A stretch of 64,000 nucleotides of DNA from contig CM046873.1 in NCBI GenBank assembly GCA_025617745.1, positions 28,719,410-28,783,409 on the forward strand. Direction: 5' to 3'. Below the pieces are notes generated by a model. The model searched no databases, had not been told where the DNA came from, and saw only the letters and a program-made list of their open reading frames with translations. The translations under genes were made by a program, and so were the position numbers. Within the stretch, counting starts at the first letter, position 1. Every line of letters begins with the position of its first letter. Shown here piece by piece: positions 1 to 11,682 of this stretch. The DNA comes from Heliocidaris erythrogramma (lineage: Eukaryota; Echinodermata; Echinoidea; Camarodonta; Echinometridae).

Positions 1-946
1 TCAGTTGAAGTATTTCTTATTTCGAAAAGTATACTTTATTGTCTGTTTTATTGCAGTGGTATGAATTCGGGTTTCTCAGATGGTTCGGGGATTTCCAATT
101 CCCCGCTGTTAAGTGGTGTGATTCGGTCGTTCTTTTTGAAGCGACCTCCTTGTTCTAGGTTAGTGCCGTCTTGGAGTCTGCCTAAGGTCCTGGAGGCCTT
201 GGCGAAACCTCTTTTCGAACCGTTAGGTGAAGCTCTCTTCATCATCTTACGGTTAAGACGCTCTTTTTGGTAGCTTTTGCCTCTGGGCAGAGGCGCAGTA
301 CTCTTCAGGCTCTCTGCCTTACTCCTGGTCATGTTCGCTGGGAGAGAAAAGGCGTTAGATTGATTCCTAAGGCTTCTTTTATTGCCAAGAATCAGACAGC
401 TGCCTCTGGCCCTGTTGAGATTTTTCTTTGTCTGCTTTCTGGGTTTTCGTCAGTGCGCGAGGACAAAGTTTGGTGTCCTGTTAGGGCTCTCAAATGGTAT
501 ATTGATAAGACTAAGTCTTATCGTAAGGATGATCAGTTGTTCCTGATCACTAGAGAGCCTTTTTCTCCTGCTTCTCTTGATTCCATTTCTAGATGGATTG
601 TCGAGGCTATTAGGGCTGCTGGCACAGGGGCTCTTTTTTCCGACAGTAAGCCTCGTGCTCATGACACTCGTAGTGTCGGCACTTCTTGGGCTCTGTTTCA
701 AGGTGTGGCGCTTGATGATATTTTGAAGGCTGCTTATTGGCGTTCGCCCAATTCCTTCATTTCTTGCTACCTTAGGGATGTTCCCGCAGGTGAGGCTATG
801 TTTGCGTCAGCCACCTTGAAGGCCGCTGTGTCTTTGTATTCTTCGCTGTAATCCTATTCCCTTCTGCTTGAAACATGCCTCCCGGTCTTTGAGTTGGCGC
901 TGGTCTGGCATAATAGGTAGGTATATATGATTTATTGCAGTAAATT
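1..946 (+). mobile_element. YR element, copy A (left end outside window)
   Basis: This is the right part of a DIRS-type tyrosine-recombinase element in intron 3 of gene A. It ends in the inverted repeat 906-946 (TGGCATAATAGGTAGG...), whose partner is visible in copies B and D. The position-1 sequence is identical to that at 17281, so about 530 bp of its left end are missing from the window. No reverse transcriptase is visible in any copy. Confidence 0.8.
61..851 (+). pseudogene. Tyrosine recombinase (DIRS-type), frameshifted, copy A
   Basis: The recombinase reading begins at ATG 61 and runs in one frame to about position 234. There the similarity moves to the frame used by the 267-851 ORF, so a one-base break splits the gene. 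The second part (194 aa) has the family's catalytic signature. An Arg lies in GQRRSTLQAL, HDTR supplies His-x-x-Arg, a Trp in AAYWRSPNSF takes the place of the usual second His, and the nucleophile Tyr is in ISCYLRD. This pattern fits YR proteins of DIRS-like elements, which cut and rejoin DNA through a 3'-phosphotyrosine link. The upstream TTTATTGCAG resembles a splice acceptor. Confidence 0.75.
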
Positions 947-1256
947 TGTAAAATCAGCACTGATTTTCTTATTTACTATATAAATCTATATACCTACCTA
1001 TTATGCCAGTAGTCTTGACTACGGGACCCCTTCGAGAATTTAACACAAATGAGTCACAATATTGTGCGCACCCCCCGTAATCCTATTGTCCCCTTCGCCA
1101 CTCACGCGCGTCAACACGCTACGGCCATCTTCCTCTCTTGCGAGCAATCCCAAGTAGAAACATGTTGCTTGCAAGGTGAGGGGAAGGAGGGAGGGTCATA
1201 GGTAGGTATATAGATTTATATAGTAAATAAGAAAATCAGTGCTGATTTTACAAATT
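943..1256. mobile_element. 314-bp element with perfect 59-bp TIRs, copy A
   Basis: This is a non-coding element abutting the right end of the YR element and overlapping it by AATT (943-946). The inverted repeats 943-1001 and 1198-1256 are perfect complements over 59 bp. The 196-bp core (1002-1197) starts with about 135 bp that also occur just inside the left TIR of the YR element (TATGCCAGTAGTCTTGAC...). It may therefore be a non-autonomous relative mobilised by the same recombinase. Confidence 0.82.
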
Positions 1257-1431
1257 CCTCGTATTAGACGTTTTTCTATCTATATCCAACCCGGCCTGGT
1301 ATGACTGATGCTTACAGTTATTTATTATGAGGTTTGCTCGGTCATTGCACCTAATCATTTTTAATTTCCTTGAAATGTTTGCGACCGTGTTATATCAACT
1401 TCAAGTGTTTCTTTTTAAACTTTAACCTCAG

Positions 1432-2839
1432 ATTGTAACTACACGAGGGGTGAGTTTGGACCGTGCAATGAGACGACAAACCGTATGACCAGACAGGACA
1501 CACTCTCAGACCCCGACCAGGTTTCTGAGGAGTGCAGATTGGTGAGGACCATCGAGAAGAAATGTCCCAGATCAGGTATGGAAATCTTCATTTGGTAAAA
1601 AAAAATATGCATTTTGACCATTAAAGGATCAGCCCTTTTGTCTATTGTGCCCACCCCCTTTTAGAATGAAAACCTGTTTTTTTTTAACTTTTTTTTTTAA
1701 TCATCGTCTGCAATGTTATTATACTGAGTAATCTTATTTCCATTTGTTTGAAAATCTCGGCTAACTGCCCCTTTAAAATATCCCGCCGTCGTTATTACAG
1801 TCGCATGACCGAATAGCTAGGCCTACCCGCATTTATGAATATATCTTTTGTATTTTATCTTTCTCTCACACATCGTAGAGAATAGTGGTAAGCCTGTGCG
1901 ATGCAGGTATAACTGGGAGCTAGCCCCTGCCTGCGACGAAACCACGAATAAAATCACCATGACTGGCTCGCTTGTGATTGTAGAGGGCGCCCCAGCTGAC
2001 TGCGAAGCCGTCAGGACACACGAATTGAATTGCAAACAAGGCAAAGGTAGGTGATACTCTTCCTTCCTTGTGATTTCATCCAGATTTGGGAGTCACTAGG
2101 GGTGTCAACTATTTTTTGTCGTAGAAAGGGATGGGGGACTAATCGATTGGGAATATCGATTACAAAGGTAGACAGATGCACTCTGGATTGTGACCAGTGT
2201 TCAACATTCTCTAAACCAATCGGATGCTTCACCCATTACCTGAATTCATGGCAAAGCCTATATTTATGTACTCATAATGGTTTAGATATTATTTGTAATC
2301 AGAGACTATATAATGTTGATTCTGTTCTAAAAGTTTTAGGCTGCACGACTCCGAAACATGTGTTCTATGTTGTTTTTATGTTAAAGCTGTTATGATGTCG
2401 TCCTTTTTGATTATGTTCAATCTTCCCATCCCTCCTTCGCATTGATGTCTTCCGATTTGCTATTCTCTTTTACGTAACAAAACAATGATGAGAGACAATA
2501 CGAGAGACAGGACTTGACGTGTGTGTTTTGAAAAAGATTTCTCACCAACCGGAAATATCTAACGTTTGAAAAATCAGTAGAAACGGTAATTTTCGAAATA
2601 TGGGATATGGATGGTAACGATGGAGCGGGATTCCTGTGAAATTACGCTTCTTGTTATGTTTGATTTTATGTTTGATAAAAACACCTTCTTTACCTCTCCT
2701 CCCTGCAGTACCATGTTCACTGGGTGAATGGGGTGAATTCAGCGAGTGCCTGGACGGAATCCAGACTCGAACCCGTGAGCTGCAGAAAGGCCCTCACATC
2801 TGCCAACGTCTCATGCGGGAGTCAGTCACTTGTGAATAA
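1432..2839 (+). CDS. Midkine/pleiotrophin-like gene A, 3' part (exons 4-6)
   Basis: This is the 3' half of a secreted heparin-binding growth-factor-like gene; exons 1-3 lie left of the window. The exons are 1432-1575, 1879-2046 and 2709-2839 (stop TAA 2837-2839), each behind a CAG or TAG acceptor. The internal donors are GTATGG and GTAGGT. All introns split a codon after its first base (phase 1). Each exon encodes one module with four cysteines, in the pattern of the pleiotrophin/midkine C-domain (two disulfides): NC-PC-EEC-KKC, RC-AC-DC-NC and PC-EC-IC-TC. Exon 4 has N-glycosylation sequons NYT and NET. Two overlapping AATAAA hexamers sit at 2835-2845, the first across the stop codon. The family call rests on cysteine spacing and the N-domain seen in the complete copies. 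The function (extracellular ligand binding glycosaminoglycans) is inferred from the family. Confidence 0.85.
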
Positions 2840-4300
2840 AATAAACATGGCACACGCAAACCGTCGTTAAAGGGGACCAGTCACACATTAAACAAGTTTT
2901 ATTTGCATGTTTTTTTTGCTCCATGCCGGAGTACTATATCCAAACTATCAGCTTAAAATGTTAAATCTGTAAAGCCCGGCTCACACGAGGCGTCGTTTCA
3001 AGTGGATTTTTGAATGAGCAATGTTGCAATTATATTTTCCTTGAAAAAAAAGAACAGTAACGTTTGTGGTACGGTAGGTATTAATTATAAAAAGCCAACG
3101 TGAAATTGACGTAGACATACATGTACATGTATTTTCAAAGTGATATTATGAACTTGTGGCAAATTAAGATTACTGAAATTCAAGTGGATATTTAAAAAAA
3201 AAAGTGATAGAAATTATCTATTGCAAAATAACAACAATGGTTGGGAAACAATATACAATGCATGTATTTTAAAGAAAAACTGAAAAGAATTGATGTATGC
3301 TTGTTTACTCTGTAAACTTTAATAACTCTGGACAGTTTGGAAAAAACACAACAAAATTCAACGTATTTTGTCTCATGAAGAGTAATATGAACACGCTGTG
3401 CGTATGCCAATTCAACCATATACCTTCTCCTTTTTATAATTTGTAAACATTGTGATCGTGAAATAAGGAAACAGTATTTTACACTGATTGCTGTGATTGT
3501 AAAAGTACTTGCGATAATATTTCTGTTTTTTTCATATTTAATTTTTTTTTTATTGAAGACAGCTAATTTTTACTTTAACAACGTTCCAAAAGTCGCATGT
3601 CATCAATTAATGTTGAGAAATGTCTAACTGTGTCATTGCCTATGTATTTGTATATCACAAAAATCTTCCGTCATGACGCTCCGGACAATTTTGAACTGTC
3701 GAATTCTGCGTGGACCGAGTATATATTTACAGGGTTTTTATGTGGCCGATATGCTTCATGGACAAATTTTGATAAAGATTTTAAAAAATAAAGAAGAAAT
3801 GAACAGTTTCCAGGGGAGGAGAGGATGAATGACATAAGAGCCATTCCGTATCAAAACGATTGTCCCTTGTAAAAACATTGGTAATTTTCTCAAGTCTTTA
3901 TTTCTATTTGCAATGAACTTGCCACTTTAACTCTCAATTTACAATGCGAAAAACGAATGTTTTACAGCTTTCTGTATCAAATTGATAAGGAGCTTTTAGG
4001 GACAAATAGATCTACATTTTGAATCTAAAGGTGAATTCAGTGTACATAATGCTAAATATGCAATACATATTTTGCAATACTTATTTATTTGTGTAATGAT
4101 GTGCATCTCAATTTGTGTACATATTACTGTGGAGTGACGTCTAGAATATAATCCTGAATAGTTGTGAATACTGTTGACGTGCCTGCGATATAAGCAAGCC
4201 TTGTGTGTATTCGAGTCGTGGTGAATTATTTGAACAAATTAAAAGGAGGCAAAAATGCTATTTCATGTGATATGTTTCGATCTAACGTGAATTATTTTGA
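2840..4300 (+). other. 3' flank of gene A, probable 3' UTR, no gene seen
   Basis: No coding signal was seen. The left part contains a partial MITE end (about 2970-2995, AAAGCCCGGCTCACACGAGG) whose full form follows gene D. An AATAAA at 3787-3792 could end a 3' UTR of about 1 kb, if the hexamers over the stop codon are not used. Counterparts follow genes B (20119-21580) and C (36027-38540, with the LINE insertion). Confidence 0.5.
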
Positions 4301-4314
4301 TATGATAACAATGG

Positions 4315-4570
4315 TTGGTTTTGACGGAGGGATGGGTGGACAGAGAGATAGAGAAAGAGAAGGGTGGAAAAGATGGTGACCAAGATAGAGTGAGGGGGGG
4401 GGGGATGAAGAGAAAGAGAGAAAGAAAATTAGAGAGTGGGGAGGGGTTCAGAGAGAGAGAGAGAGGAAGTGAGAGAAAAGTTATTGCTAAAGAGAGCTGG
4501 TGAGAGAAGAAGAGAGTGCGAGAGGAGTGACAGAGAGCGAGGAAAAGATGTCGAGAAAGTGGGAGAAAGA
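4315..4570. repeat. GA-rich low-complexity tract
   Basis: This is purine-rich sequence dominated by GAGA and GAAAG, with a poly-G run near 4395. Counterparts are at about 21594-21850 and 38555-38760. Open frames on either strand here are compositional. Confidence 0.75.
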
Positions 4571-4574
4571 AAAC

Positions 4575-4854
4575 ATTTATGGGAGATCAAAATGAGACAA
4601 GTATTCAGGGTCGTAAAAAGGAAAGTAATACAACAAAATCCAGAGAAGACACACATAAGTCTAATAAAAAATGTCAAAAATACCACTTTTAGATTGTTTG
4701 GTGCCTCCAAATTTTTACTTAGAAAAAAGTATACTCTTTCTGGAAATACCCAAAACAAAAATTGACCATGCCAACCAAAATACACATTGATTGAACTCGA
4801 ACTGAAAATGACACAGTGCGACTTTTGGGCAGTCTCGTGGTGCCTGGTCACAAA
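4575..4854 (+). repeat. Dispersed 0.27-kb repeat, copy 1 of unit 1
   Basis: This shares long stretches with 13512-13754 in the same direction, for example CAGGGTCGTAAAAAG, GATTGTTTGGTGCC, CACAGTGCGACTTTT and TGCCTGGTCACAAA. Counterparts lie at 21855-22134, 30809-31051 and 51234-51505. The unit-3 counterpart of copy 1 has been replaced. Function unknown. Confidence 0.65.
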
Positions 4855-4859
4855 ATTAC

Positions 4860-7180
4860 ATGTAGAAACTTCATGAGAGAATATAAAAGAAATAATCAAA
4901 AAGAGACTAACATGATCAATGACCACTGACCATCACAAAATGATTTTCTTAAAAATTGACTCCTACACAAGTGACCATCAATATTTGAAACTGGACGTCC
5001 CATGCCCATGACCAAGCCTCGACAATTGAAAATTAATGACCCTAATGACGCCAAAATTTCGTGCAAGGGCGAAATCAACAGGTTTTCTGGCCGAGGTGAG
5101 TTCTGGGAAAGGTAAAAAATAATATGTGAGCTTTCTCATTTTTTTTATTTTCGTTTGGAAAATTATAGCAGATATGTCCCCTGAAATGGATAGCTCTTCA
5201 AATGCTCTCCTATTCAAAATATGACAAGAAACCGCTGAAATGTTCGGGCCGAACACTTGTGTGATGTAGTCCCAAATACACATATATGTGTGCAGTACAT
5301 ATGACTCTCAGCAGGATTGAGTCAATTTCTTATCATTTGGGTGATTCCAAAACCTTACAGCACACACCAATTCTTATGTGCTATATAATCAACCTTTCCC
5401 AGTTGCTTTGAAACAGTTTCTATCACAATTCCATCTCAAGACCAGAACTCAACTTTATCCTTAAAAGAATCATTATCATTATTCTAGAGCAAATACCCGG
5501 ACAACTACCCCTTAAGATAATTATCCCCTAGGCCCATACCTGAGGGATAATTTTAGGGTAAATATATATTAGAGTAGTCAGTGGTGTACATAGGTGCAGT
5601 CATTAAGGAGGAACTGGCATTGCGGGGGTGGGGGGAGGGGGTGGGGTGGTCTTACTCTATGATTCATCAAGGGGGTAGTGTAGGAGAGGTCGTAGCGTCT
5701 TTCTCTTAAAAAATAGGAATCTTATGTTCCTTTTCCCTTACGATGGGAAGCAATTTCCCAGAAGTCTCTCTTTCTTAAAACTAAAAAAAAAACATTTCTC
5801 CTCATTATCTTAGTTCATTTTGGTAAAATAACTTAATGCACATTTCTTGAAGAAAATCGATTAATAATCTTCAAAAATATCCCTTCATCTTGACTAAAAT
5901 GACGGGGGAGGGGGTCGGGGGTTGGCGACAATTTTTTTTTTTGCCAGACCTCCAAAATTCGCTCGGGGGGGGGGGGGGGTATCGGGGTCCAGTTTCCCTC
6001 CATAATTCTGTGAAGAAAAAAAAAGTTTTCGTTCTCAAACAGACCGATTCTTGGCCTTTGGTGGCAATGTAGTTTTTTGATCGGTCTGATGTCGGTCTGG
6101 CGTCGTTCTTGTCAGTGTGACTGTGCTATTACTGTATGTTAAAGGAAATGGAAAAAGACAGATAGCGATCCCCTTTTAGCAAAAATGTTTGACATGTATA
6201 TTGTCCTCCATATCCGTATCATACCACGGTCACACCACCAAACCGACCCCACACCGATTACAAACCGATCTATTCTTGGCCATCGGTGGCAATGTAATAT
6301 TTTGGTCGGTCTGGCGTCGGTCTTGTCGGTGTGACTGACCTTGCCCAAGTTTCCCTTCATCCTCGTAGTCAATGTCTTGTCAAATTTAATTTCAGTTTAC
6401 CATCTGACCATGGTTACATCAGCCATGTTGGTGTTTGGAAAACGTATAAGACCAACAAAAATCTTTGCCATCATTTGTGCCAAAAGATTTTTTTTTTTTT
6501 AATTAATAATTGGCATCTTCAAGGTATTCTTCTTACAATAAACGGAAATTGTGTGTGTATTTTTAAAATGTAAATTATTTATGGGACATTTCCCAAAGAG
6601 TTATAAAAGTGATGAGGTGTAAACATCTATAATTGAAATATTTAAAAAATAATTAAAAATGATACAATGTAAATCATGTAATATTTTGTTTGTTTGTTTG
6701 CAGATGCTTTTCTGCATTTATTTCATAATCAATGTAAACAACAGTTGCTTTCAAACGTAACATATAATGGATGAGGCGATAAACTTACATAGAAATAATT
6801 GAGTGACAATATTATATACACGTACCAATAATACAGTGAGTATGGATATAATTCTATATAAAACATTTGATGATGTAGGTACAATTATTTACAAAATGCA
6901 GAGGGCAAAACTATCATAAGCAAATGCTTAAGACGATAGCAGCCCGGAATTGCATGCGTATAGATGAGGATTCAGGATATATATATAGAAAGAATTTGCC
7001 ATATTGTAAATTCAAGAAAATTGCATACATTGAGAATCACTTATAACTCGCCATATTGTAATTTTAAGGGAATTGCATATATCTGTGCCGTGAGTGCGCA
7101 GGTGCAAAGTGCATATAGCTGGGGATTATGGTTTAAGGATAAAAATGGATACAGGACAATCAGGGGTCGATATTCAAAGC
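4860..7180. other. Intergenic sequence between gene A and the LINE
   Basis: No gene was seen. It contains poly-G runs near 5625-5650 and 5965-5978, the GTCACACC element, and AT-rich sequence. Counterparts are 22140-24460 and 40338-41835. Confidence 0.5.
6228..6335. repeat. 108-bp TIR element (GTCACACC family), unit 1
   Basis: The left end GGTCACACCACCAAACCGAC and the right end GTCGGTCTTGTCGGTGTGAC are imperfect inverted repeats. A partial tandem relative lies at 6042-6121 (TTGGCCTTTGGTGGCAATGT, ending TCAGTGTGAC). No coding content. Confidence 0.6.
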
Positions 7181-7182
7181 AA

Positions 7183-8547
7183 TCATTCATGGTTGTAATT
7201 TAGCAGCAGATGTTTCTTCATTAGAGCTTTAAAAGAAAAATGAGAAGAGGCAGTTTTTATATTTCCAGGTAGTGAGTTCCATATATCAGGACCATTGTGT
7301 CTAATAGTTTTTTGCGCTATGAATAGTCTGGGATTGTTCAAGTGAATATCAGAAGAATGACGTGTTGGATAGGAATGAATGCTGGAGTTTTGAGTGAAAG
7401 CATTTTGAAGAGTACTAGGTAGAGACTGTTTCGAGAATTTAAACATAAAAATAGCCGTTTAGAATACATGAATGTCATTTATTTTAAGTGTTTTGAGTTT
7501 GTAAAATAACGGATCTGTGTTTGCTAAATAGTGCGAAGACGTAGAAATGCGCAGCGTTTTTTTCTGGAGTAAAAGTAATGAATTGATTCTTGTTTTGTAG
7601 GAATTTCCCCATGCCAGGTTACAGTAAGATAAATACGGATAAACTAGCGCATTATACAATATAAATAAGGATTTTTGAGGTAAACTGTCTTTTAGTTTGT
7701 TTAATATACCTACTCCTCTTGACATGTTAGATGATATATTATCAATGTGATTTTTCCACGTTAAATTGGAATCTATTAACACCCCAAGAACTTTGTTGAA
7801 TCTTTACTAGTAAGGGTAACATCGTCAATAATTATATCGTCGTGGAAAAAATTTGCTGAACTCGCAGTCTTAAACTATATGAAGTTAGTTTTGCTTATAT
7901 TTAACGAAAGTTTATTGCATTTAAACCAATGGGATATATTGATTAGTTGTGTATTAATTGTTTCAATTAGTTCATTTAAATCCTCATGGGAATGAAATAC
8001 ATTAGTGTCATCTGCAAATAATATATATGAATTTTATCAAGGCAAACGTCTATACTTTGTAAAAATGATTCAGTTTTATTGTTTGGTGGTCTGTATACAA
8101 CTCCAACTACTGTGTTTTTTGATTTACTATCTATCAGTTCTAGGAATAAGTCTTCAGCATCTTCAATGTGTATGTCCGGTCTTAGCTTATATTTTAAGTC
8201 TTTATGAATGTAGACGGCTACCCCACCGCCTCTTCCAATCTGGCGATCTACTCGAAAGAGATCATAATTTGGAATATCATATATAGGTGGAGAATTATGA
8301 TTCAACCACGTTTCCGTCAATGCGATTAGGGAAAACTGAAAATTTTTAAGGACTGACAGAAGTAAATTGAAATTATTAAAACTTTTGTTCAAGCTTCTAG
8401 TGTTAGATGAATTAGACTAAGTCCATTTGTAGAAGTATCATTGTTTCCTGCATTTAAAGAATTAAACTTAGTATTAAAATCCTCAGTTGTATAGTAATCA
8501 CTATGAATATTCAAGGCCTGATTATCATTAAGGTCATCATTGTTCAT
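7183..8547 (-). mobile_element. CR1-like LINE, internally deleted, unit 1
   Basis: This is a non-LTR retrotransposon remnant. Reading on the - strand, the endonuclease part begins at 8547 and includes the LTETW and YRPPN motifs of the apurinic-type nuclease. It joins directly to the end of the reverse transcriptase (FLGV/LIDSNLTWK) and the C-terminal tail with HSYPTRHSSD and GPDIWNSLP. About 1.6 kb found in unit 3 is missing at 8020-8036. A one-base loss near 8402 also breaks the endonuclease frame. The FADD active-site codons are still readable beside the deletion. Confidence 0.8.
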
Positions 8548-8559
8548 TTTTTGTGGATA

Positions 8560-10869
8560 GATTGTGTGACGTTATCCTCAACTTATGCCCTGTTGTGCTG
8601 TGCGTGCACGTGGGTGCGTAGTGAAGGTACATGGTGTGTTATAAAGATTAAAGTAAAGAGAGTACATTAAAGTATACAATCTTTCAATGCCAAAAGAAAA
8701 AAAGAGAAAAGGTTATTTGACAGTCTGCCGGGAGTACCAAGGATAAGTAATTGTTGATTAGATACAGCATATAAATATGGAGGGAACAGTTTGAATACAA
8801 CCATAGCATATAGATTCTAGAGTTTAATTCCGGTATGGACCAGTGACCGGGTAGACCCGGTAGGTCGCTGATATTGAAAAGAAAATGTGTGTAATTGTTC
8901 TCATTACAAAGTATGAGGCAAAGGCTTACACAGTATGTAGCAATGAGTCTATAGGGAAACCTAGTACAAAAGGATAGTTGCGTAATTTTTTAGACTTCGG
9001 GATGGAGCAGAACACGAGCATGTTTGGAAATAATAAGTGTAGTGCAGTTGGTTTGTTCTTGCAAGTGTAATGGCGAAAGAAAGGCAGCAAATGAGTGAAG
9101 CAGAATTTGCTGTAAGGATGCTGAAATTATAAATTGGGAAAAAGTAGAGCTGTTTGTTGACATAACAATACATGATTATATGGTTTTCAATTTCTAAAAG
9201 AGAAAAGAAACACCTAGAGCGATTAACATCAGTATGAGTACTTAAATAACATAATTGGTGGTGATTGAGCGGCATATAGCAATCTTAATACTTATGTAAG
9301 GTACACATCGACTGAAATCAATTGTCAAAAGGCAATCTGTTCAGTTTCAGTACGAAGTACATAGCACAGGAGTACAATACATGGTTATATGTTAAATAAC
9401 AAAGGAGTACAATACATTGTTATACCATTGGGAGAATGTGGCCTCAATATACGGTTTTATATTCAGGATAATGCTGAGAACGCAATTAAAAAGTACTGTT
9501 TAGATTTGTTTGTTTAGTTAAACGCAGACCCCATCTCCTTGTTCTATTGAGGCGATCAAACATATGACATTGACAATGGTGCTGTGAAGATTCATACCAT
9601 ACTATTCCAAACCACGTATTTGTGGTATTTCTTTCTTATGGGTTAAACACAGAATGAATAAGTGAGATGCTATAAAAACCCTGAGGTAATTGACCGGCAT
9701 AACAAGTTAAATACCTATGTTAAGAAAAAGGCCCTACATTGACCAAGGTCGAATAGCCGAAAGACAAATTGTTTTGTATGATCCGAAGCAAAATAAAGAG
9801 TAAAACACCAATTGCATAATAGTTCACATGCAGGAGAGTGGACTCCATATAAATCTTTGTTGATTGATTTTTTTTTTCAGAAAAAGGCTGAGAATGCAAT
9901 TAAAAAGACTATTCAGAGTCGTTTTAACGTTTGAAATCTAAACACAAGCCGTTATCTCCTAAGGCGATCATCACAATAGTTTATGAAGAAAAAAATGTAA
10001 AGCCTCGCGACCATTCTCCCAGTCAAAATTCCAAAGTATATATCGCCCGTTTAGAGCCAGAAGGGCGCCAACTCATATGTTTTAACACAGAGTCTACGCC
10101 CCTCCGGCCCCCAACACACGACATTGCAACCCGAAAAACAAATAAGAGCTTAATTTATTCAAAATCGGGCTCAGATATAGACAATCGTAAAAAAAAAAAA
10201 TAAGTAGGATACTGGTCTATACAAGGTGTAATATATACCTTCGAGTTTCAAATCTAATCAGATCGTTTTACTGTTACTACATTCATTGTGATAATCACAT
10301 TTTGTTAATGTTAAAAGAGAAATACGTACCTCTTATGTTATTTTTCGTTCGAGGTTTCATATCCATTCTGAAAACGGAATGAGATAAAATAATAATAGCA
10401 ATAAATACCGAAATTTCAATTTCTGTAAAACACATGTATATTCTTAGATATTTGTTTGTTTGTTTGTTTTGATGTCTGAACCCTTTTCATAATTTTGCGT
10501 CACAAATTCCTGGAAAAATGTTACGTGCTTGATAGGACAAGCACGTTTAAGGACATTCCTATATTCGTTATGTGCATTTTAACAACAGACGAGTACCAGC
10601 TAATATCCTCTACAATGTTTACCGATCTTACAAAGATTGCAAGACAACATGAAAAGAAACAATTTAGAAGACGACCTCGGCTTTGCTGATAGTTCTGATT
10701 TGTCATCATGTTATGTTATAGGGCCTACGTCTAATCTCCCTTTCAGCTACAGCCTGCAAATACAGGTATCCTAATCAGAGCATTTAATAGGACCTATGTA
10801 TAGAAAAGATTACAGGTGAATAATTTTCGTCCCTCCGAATAGCAGAGCGACACTTAGAAATCCCCTATT
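8560..10869. other. Intergenic sequence between the LINE and the gene B promoter
   Basis: No convincing gene was seen. A duplicated phrase (AAGGCTGAGAATGCAATTAAAAAG near 9888, similar to 9470) and short ORFs occur. Counterparts at 25845-28166 and 44805-47128 are unusually similar across all three units, in coding-like and non-coding stretches alike. Part of it may be the LINE 5' region. Confidence 0.45.
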
Positions 10870-11182
10870 TTACAGAATGTACAGTCCGTCCGGAGTGAAA
10901 CACGTCCTGCGCAAGGTCAGTTCAGCCATTCTGACACCTGATTGGTCAATCTCTAGCAAGGTGCGTCCATCTTGTCGGGGACTTGATGAATAAGGTGAAG
11001 TGTCGGCGTCATGTTGAAACACTAGCAAACGAATCATTCCGCTGACGGACCACGCAGGCGACCAGCCGACACACACTTACGCTCAGAGCACCATTTTCTA
11101 CAATTTACACATTTTGACGTTCTATCGCAAATAATTAAAGAGACATTGGCAGAAATCTAGCGCAGACGACAGAATTATTTAG
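10870..11182 (+). promoter_or_regulatory. Candidate promoter and 5' UTR exon of gene B
   Basis: This segment is richer in G+C than its surroundings and is almost unchanged in all three intergenic regions. It contains an inverted CCAAT box (ATTGG at 10941-10945, in CCTGATTGGTCAAT). It ends in a strong splice donor, TTTAG|GTGAGT, with the last exon base at 11182. Because the first coding exon opens after an acceptor at 14046, an upstream noncoding exon is required, and this is the best candidate. No TATA box was seen, and the transcription start was not determined. The 5' UTR exon call is inference. Confidence 0.5.
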
Positions 11183-11541
11183 GTGAGTTCGATACATTAT
11201 TTGAGATGTGTCTGTTGTATTATGTATAGAAACGCGAATACAAGCATTGTGCATGCAGCGGTTATCATTGATAGAAGCTTTGTAAGATGTTGTTTTTTTC
11301 ATCAGTGGCAGATGTGTTAACTTAGATAAGTTTCACTAGTTAGCTCCAGCTCGTTTTAATAAGCATGATATTAAGAGACGAGTAAATAAAGAAGTTAATT
11401 ATATCCCAGGTGTAGTGGTTCCCATGCATTTAGAGAGCAAGAGAGAGAGAGATGGGAGAGAGAGAAAACACAACATCATGGACTCCAGTCAAAGAATGAT
11501 ATGCTATATAGTAGCCTAAACGAGATTTATTAAAATACATT

Positions 11542-11682
11542 ATCATTTACAGATTTTTTTTTTAACAGTTATATACTGCTTTTTACAGTTTAACTAGAAT
11601 AAACAGTACAATACCGTGATTTACTGTGCAGCGGGTTGCCAGTAATTTACTGTAAATTCCTACAGCAATTTTTTACAGTGTA
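11542..11682. repeat. Right half of ACTGTAAAA palindromic element, unit 1
   Basis: This contains CAGCGGGTTGCCAGTAATTT and ends TTTTTTACAGTGTA. The left arm, present in unit 3 (48112 on), is missing. The same half occurs at 28838-28979. Confidence 0.65.

Noticed and set aside
4429-4926. 165-codon minus-strand frame (also 21708-22205)
   Set aside because: Half of it is the complement of a GA-rich low-complexity tract and the other half is a dispersed repeat.
9931-10203. 90-codon open frame repeated in all three units (also 27228-27500, 46190-46465)
   Set aside because: It opens with a TTG codon and ends in a poly-A-encoded lysine run. Its conservation is no higher than that of the surrounding non-coding sequence in the same tract.
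10495-10689. 64-codon open frame just upstream of the promoter exon
   Set aside because: No family features. The three-base indel in unit 3 is not enough evidence, and the neighbouring sequence is equally similar.
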